DNA from: Sphingomonas guangdongensis
Lineage (GTDB): Bacteria; Pseudomonadota; Alphaproteobacteria; Sphingomonadales; Sphingomonadaceae
Assembly: GCF_900199185.1 (NCBI RefSeq)
Contig: NZ_OBMI01000001.1
Coordinates: 124,001-188,000, forward strand
Direction: 5' to 3'
Length of the DNA: 64,000 nucleotides
The notes under the pieces were generated by a model. The model saw only the letters and a program-made list of their open reading frames with translations, did not search any database and had not been told where the DNA came from. Positions 61,567 to 64,000 of this stretch are shown one piece after another. Within the stretch, counting starts at the first letter, position 1; each line of letters begins with the position of its first letter. The position numbers and the translations under genes were made by a program.

Positions 61567-62817
61567 ATGACCGCAGTTCTCCTATGGGCGGCGCTGCTCG
61601 CCCAGGCCGCCCCGCCCGCCGCCATCCCGCCCCGCGTCGACCGGGTGCTCGCCCGCGCGCCAGTGATCGACGGGCACAACGATCTCGCCTGGGAGATCCG
61701 CACCGAGTATGACGCACGGCTCGACGCGGTCGACCTGACCCGCGACACCTCACGCCTCACCAAGCCGCTCCAGACCGACATTCCGCGGCTGAAGAAAGGG
61801 CGGGTCGGGGGGCAGTTCTGGTCGGTCTACATCCCCGCCGACGTGACCGGCGCCGCCGCCGTCCAGACCACGCTCGACCAGATCGACATCGTCCACCGGA
61901 TCGTCCGCCGCTACCCGCAGGCGTTCGAGCTCGCGCGCACCGCCGCCGACGTCCGCCGGATCGCCGCAGCGGGCAAGGTCGCGTCGATGATCGGGATGGA
62001 GGGCGGCCATCAGATCGGCGGCCGCCTGTCGGCGCTCCGCGAATTCCGCAACCTGGGCGTGCTCTACATGACGCTGACCCACGGCAAGAGCCTCGGCTGG
62101 GCCGATTCGTCCACCGACGCCGCCCGCGCCGGCGGGCTGTCGCCGTTCGGTCGGCAGGTGGTGGCGGAGATGAACCGGGTCGGCATGATCGCCGACGTCA
62201 GCCACGTGTCGGACGCCACGATGGCCGCGGTGCTCGACGTCAGCCGCGCGCCGGTGATCGCGTCGCACTCTTCCGCCCGCGCGCTCGCCGACCGGCCGCG
62301 CAACATCCCGGACGCCCTGCTCAGGCGTATCGCGGCCAACGGCGGTGTGGTGATGGTCAACTTCTACCCCGCTTTCCTGTCCGAAGCGTGGAACGGCTGG
62401 GACAACGGCAGGCGAGCCGCGGCCAAGCAGGCCGGGCTCCAGGATCTGCCGCCGGTCGGTCGGGCGAACGGCGCGCTTGCAGACTGGGATCGGGCCCATC
62501 CCGAGCCGGTGGTGGACGCCGCTACGGTCGCGAACCACGTCGCGCATATCGCGCGGGTCGCTGGCCACGATCATGTCGGGATCGGCGCCGACTTCGACGG
62601 CATCAGCGGCGCGGGTCCCGTCGGCATGAAGGGGGTCGACAGCTATCCGCTGCTGTTTGCCGAACTCGCCCGCCGCGGGTGGAGCGACGCTGACCTCGCC
62701 AAGCTGTCGCAGGGCAACGTGCTGCGCGTCATGGACCGGGTCGAGGCGGTCGCGCGCGAGCTGGCGAGCGTGCCGCCGGTCGACGCGAATGATCCGGGCT
62801 CTGCCACCACGCCCTGA
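61567..62817 (+). CDS. Membrane dipeptidase, peptidase family M19
   Basis: 416 residues. The signal peptide (MTAVLLWAALLAQAAPPAA) is followed by the renal-dipeptidase core: DGHNDLAWE (metal ligands H37 and D39), the bridging Glu in MIGMEGGHQI, His in ADVSHVSDATM, His in IASHSSARAL, and Asp in GIGADFDGI. It cleaves dipeptides, including D-amino-acid-containing ones. It is secreted or periplasmic. The ATG at 61567 is chosen because it gives the signal peptide; it follows the divergent MATE gene by 64 nt. Confidence 0.95.
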   Translation: MTAVLLWAALLAQAAPPAAIPPRVDRVLARAPVIDGHNDLAWEIRTEYDARLDAVDLTRDTSRLTKPLQTDIPRLKKGRVGGQFWSVYIPADVTGAAAVQTTLDQIDIVHRIVRRYPQAFELARTAADVRRIAAAGKVASMIGMEGGHQIGGRLSALREFRNLGVLYMTLTHGKSLGWADSSTDAARAGGLSPFGRQVVAEMNRVGMIADVSHVSDATMAAVLDVSRAPVIASHSSARALADRPRNIPDALLRRIAANGGVVMVNFYPAFLSEAWNGWDNGRRAAAKQAGLQDLPPVGRANGALADWDRAHPEPVVDAATVANHVAHIARVAGHDHVGIGADFDGISGAGPVGMKGVDSYPLLFAELARRGWSDADLAKLSQGNVLRVMDRVEAVARELASVPPVDANDPGSATTP

Positions 62818-62818
62818 T

Positions 62819-62926
62819 TGTCACCCCGGCGCAGGCCGGGGTCCAGTAGCGACCAACTCAGCGAGCAGGCGGTGTGCTTACCAACGATCGTCTCGCGACT
62901 GGACCCCGGCCTGCGCCGGGGTGACA
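62819..62926. repeat. Inverted repeat with perfect 29-bp arms
   Basis: The left arm (62819-62847) and right arm (62898-62926) are exact reverse complements over 29 bp, starting tgtcaccccggcgcaggccg on the left. Each arm also has a small internal dyad (ccccggc..gccgggg). The central 50 nt hold no gene. It lies between convergent genes (dipeptidase and fpr) and is the most symmetrical copy of the dispersed family. Confidence 0.85.
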
Positions 62927-62939
62927 GTTGATGTAACGC

Positions 62940-63776
62940 TCAGCCGACGAACGCGCGCTCGATGACGTAGGTGCCCGGATCGGCGTTCGATCCTTCGGTG
63001 AAGCCGAGGCCGTCGAGCAGCTCGGCGGTCTCGCGGATCATGGCGGTGGAGCCGCACAGCATCACGCGGTCGCTTTCGGGATCGAGCCGCTTCTCGCCGC
63101 CGAGCCCGTCGGGGAACAGCTGGCCGTTCTCGAGCAGCGCGCCGATCCGGCCCGAGGTGTGGAACGGTTCGCGGGTGACGGTTGGAACGTAGAAGAACTG
63201 CGCGCCTGCCTCCTCGCTGACCAGCGGGTCCTCGCTCCAGCGTGCGACCTGCTCATCATGATAAGCGAGGTCGCTGACCCGCCGGACCGAGTGCGCGACC
63301 ACCACCGTATCGAAGCGGCTGTAGATGTCGGGATCGCGCGCGACCGACAGGAAGGGCGCGAGCCCGGTGCCGGTCGACAGCAGGAACAGCCGCTTGCCGC
63401 CGAGCAGCGCGTCGGCGACGAGCGTGCCGGTCGGCTTGCGGCCGAGGTAGAGCTCGTCGCCCGCCTCAACCTGCTGCAACCGCGACGTGAGCGGCCCCTC
63501 GGCGACCTTGATCGACAGGAACTCCAGCTCGTCCGCCCAGGATGGGCTGGCGACCGAGTAGGCCCGCACCAGCGGCTTGTTGCCGTCGTGCAGGCCCAGC
63601 ATCACGAACTCGCCCGAGCGGAAGCGCATGGAAGCCGGCCGCTCTACCGCTAGGCTGAACAGATGCTCGTTCCAGTGCTTGACCCACAGAACCTTGACGG
63701 TGTCGAAGGCGGCGCTCTCGGGCTGGACGAGAGGCGCGCGGTCGGTGGCGGGGGCAAGCTCGGGCAAGGTCGACAT
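62940..63776 (-). CDS. fpr: Ferredoxin--NADP+ reductase
   Basis: 278 residues. FAD-domain motifs: FRSGEFVMLGLHDGNKPLVRAYSVASPSW. NADP-domain motifs: LFLLSTGTGLAPFLSVARDPD, VVVAHSVRR, and the C-terminal MLCGSTAMIRETAELLDGLGF, ending TYVIERAFVG. The aromatic C-terminal part of plant-type enzymes is replaced by the bacterial (subclass I) VIERAFVG-type tail. It transfers electrons between NADPH and ferredoxin or flavodoxin. The ATG at 63776 has GAGGATTG upstream; longer in-frame readings are not conserved. Confidence 0.96.
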   Translation of the reverse strand: MSTLPELAPATDRAPLVQPESAAFDTVKVLWVKHWNEHLFSLAVERPASMRFRSGEFVMLGLHDGNKPLVRAYSVASPSWADELEFLSIKVAEGPLTSRLQQVEAGDELYLGRKPTGTLVADALLGGKRLFLLSTGTGLAPFLSVARDPDIYSRFDTVVVAHSVRRVSDLAYHDEQVARWSEDPLVSEEAGAQFFYVPTVTREPFHTSGRIGALLENGQLFPDGLGGEKRLDPESDRVMLCGSTAMIRETAELLDGLGFTEGSNADPGTYVIERAFVG

Positions 63777-63902
63777 CAATCCTCGTTGCGAAACGTTCGC
63801 AGATGTTGGGGGTAACCGCGGCGCTCTAGATTCGATCCGGCGCGCGGACAAGCAAGCTATCGGGCGCCGCGGTAAAGGGTGGGTTGGCCAAGCCTCGACT
63901 AT

Positions 63903-63999
63903 CGTCACCCCAGCTAAGGCTGGGGTCCATGTCTGCCGGTCATCAGCGGAACGTCACCGCTCGCGGCGAGAGACATGGATGCCAGCCTTCGCTGACACG
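63903..63999. repeat. Dispersed repeat, gtcacccc family, partial at window edge
   Basis: cgtcaccccagctaaggctg (from 63903) with ggggtccatgtct after it is matched on the other side by agacatgga..gccagccttcgc (63971 onward), an imperfect complement. The core accccagc/ggctggggt is the same as at 5897 and 23601. The copy runs up to the end of the window. Confidence 0.7.
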
Positions 64000-64000
64000 A

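Noticed and set aside
1..64000. CRISPR arrays, prophage, transposases, toxin-antitoxin pairs, rRNA genes
   Set aside because: No regularly spaced direct repeats of CRISPR length, no recognised phage or transposase protein and no rRNA-like sequence were found.

Overview
The window is gene-dense, very GC-rich DNA with strongly GC3-biased codons, many ATGA-type overlaps and no insertion sequences, phage genes or CRISPR. The gene set points to a sphingomonad (Alphaproteobacteria, Sphingomonadales): a TorF-type porin heading a kdp operon, an O-glycosylation-ligase-like Wzy protein, DUF6683 and DUF2459 proteins, a short PutA without a DNA-binding domain, and dispersed 'gtcacccc..' hairpin repeats. 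This placement is inference from gene content; there is no rRNA or other phylogenetic marker here.

Layout. 1-5.9 kb: the end of an S9 oligopeptidase gene, two small exported proteins, a GntR regulator with its membrane-protein partner, a nitroreductase, and a POT peptide transporter coupled to a MipA-like barrel. 6-13 kb: acetyl-CoA synthetase on the minus strand, then a four-gene MacAB-type tripartite efflux operon (outer-membrane factor, fusion protein, ATPase, permease). 12.9-18.2 kb (minus): a molybdenum hydroxylase operon (2Fe-2S, FAD and Mo subunits, like PaoABC), followed by XdhC and a MobA-like cofactor nucleotidyltransferase. 18.2-23.5 kb: phosphodiesterase, small lipoprotein, alpha/beta hydrolase, DUF2459 protein, phenylalanine hydroxylase, PrmA and an SDR. 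23.7-29 kb: a small surface-polysaccharide cluster (48-aa membrane peptide, Wzy-like ligase, asparagine-synthase-like protein, beta-helix protein, acyltransferase). 29-41 kb: DJ-1/PfpI protein, topoisomerase IB, MscS channel, PutA, MaoC and thiolase, a PNPOx-like stress protein, a Gre-like factor, a soluble MCP, a phosphoesterase and a PilZ protein.

41.2-47.4 kb: a tRNA-Gly(CCC), then a four-gene envelope set (DUF6683 protein, Na/Pi-cotransporter-like protein, and two tandem lipoproteins with related domains, the second carrying an OmpA domain), then an MFS exporter and a small exported protein. 47.4-56.3 kb (minus): a complete potassium operon, porin - 27-aa ORF - kdpF - kdpA - kdpB - kdpC - kdpD - kdpE. 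Upstream of it are three 9-bp direct repeats on an 11-bp period, a typical layout for an OmpR/PhoB-family regulator and therefore a candidate KdpE site. 56.4-60.1 kb: an ECF sigma factor, a VWA lipoprotein and a membrane-anchored TPR protein; the last two carry polyproline runs and TonB-box-like E-I-(I/V)-V-T-G motifs. 60-64 kb: a MATE exporter, an M19 dipeptidase and ferredoxin-NADP reductase.

The features most worth following up are the sigma/VWA/TPR module with its TonB-box-like motifs, the phased repeats and micro-ORF of the kdp operon, the DUF6683/NptA/tandem-lipoprotein set, and the dispersed inverted repeats, one with perfect 29-bp arms. All assignments come from reading motifs and translations by eye; no database search was run.
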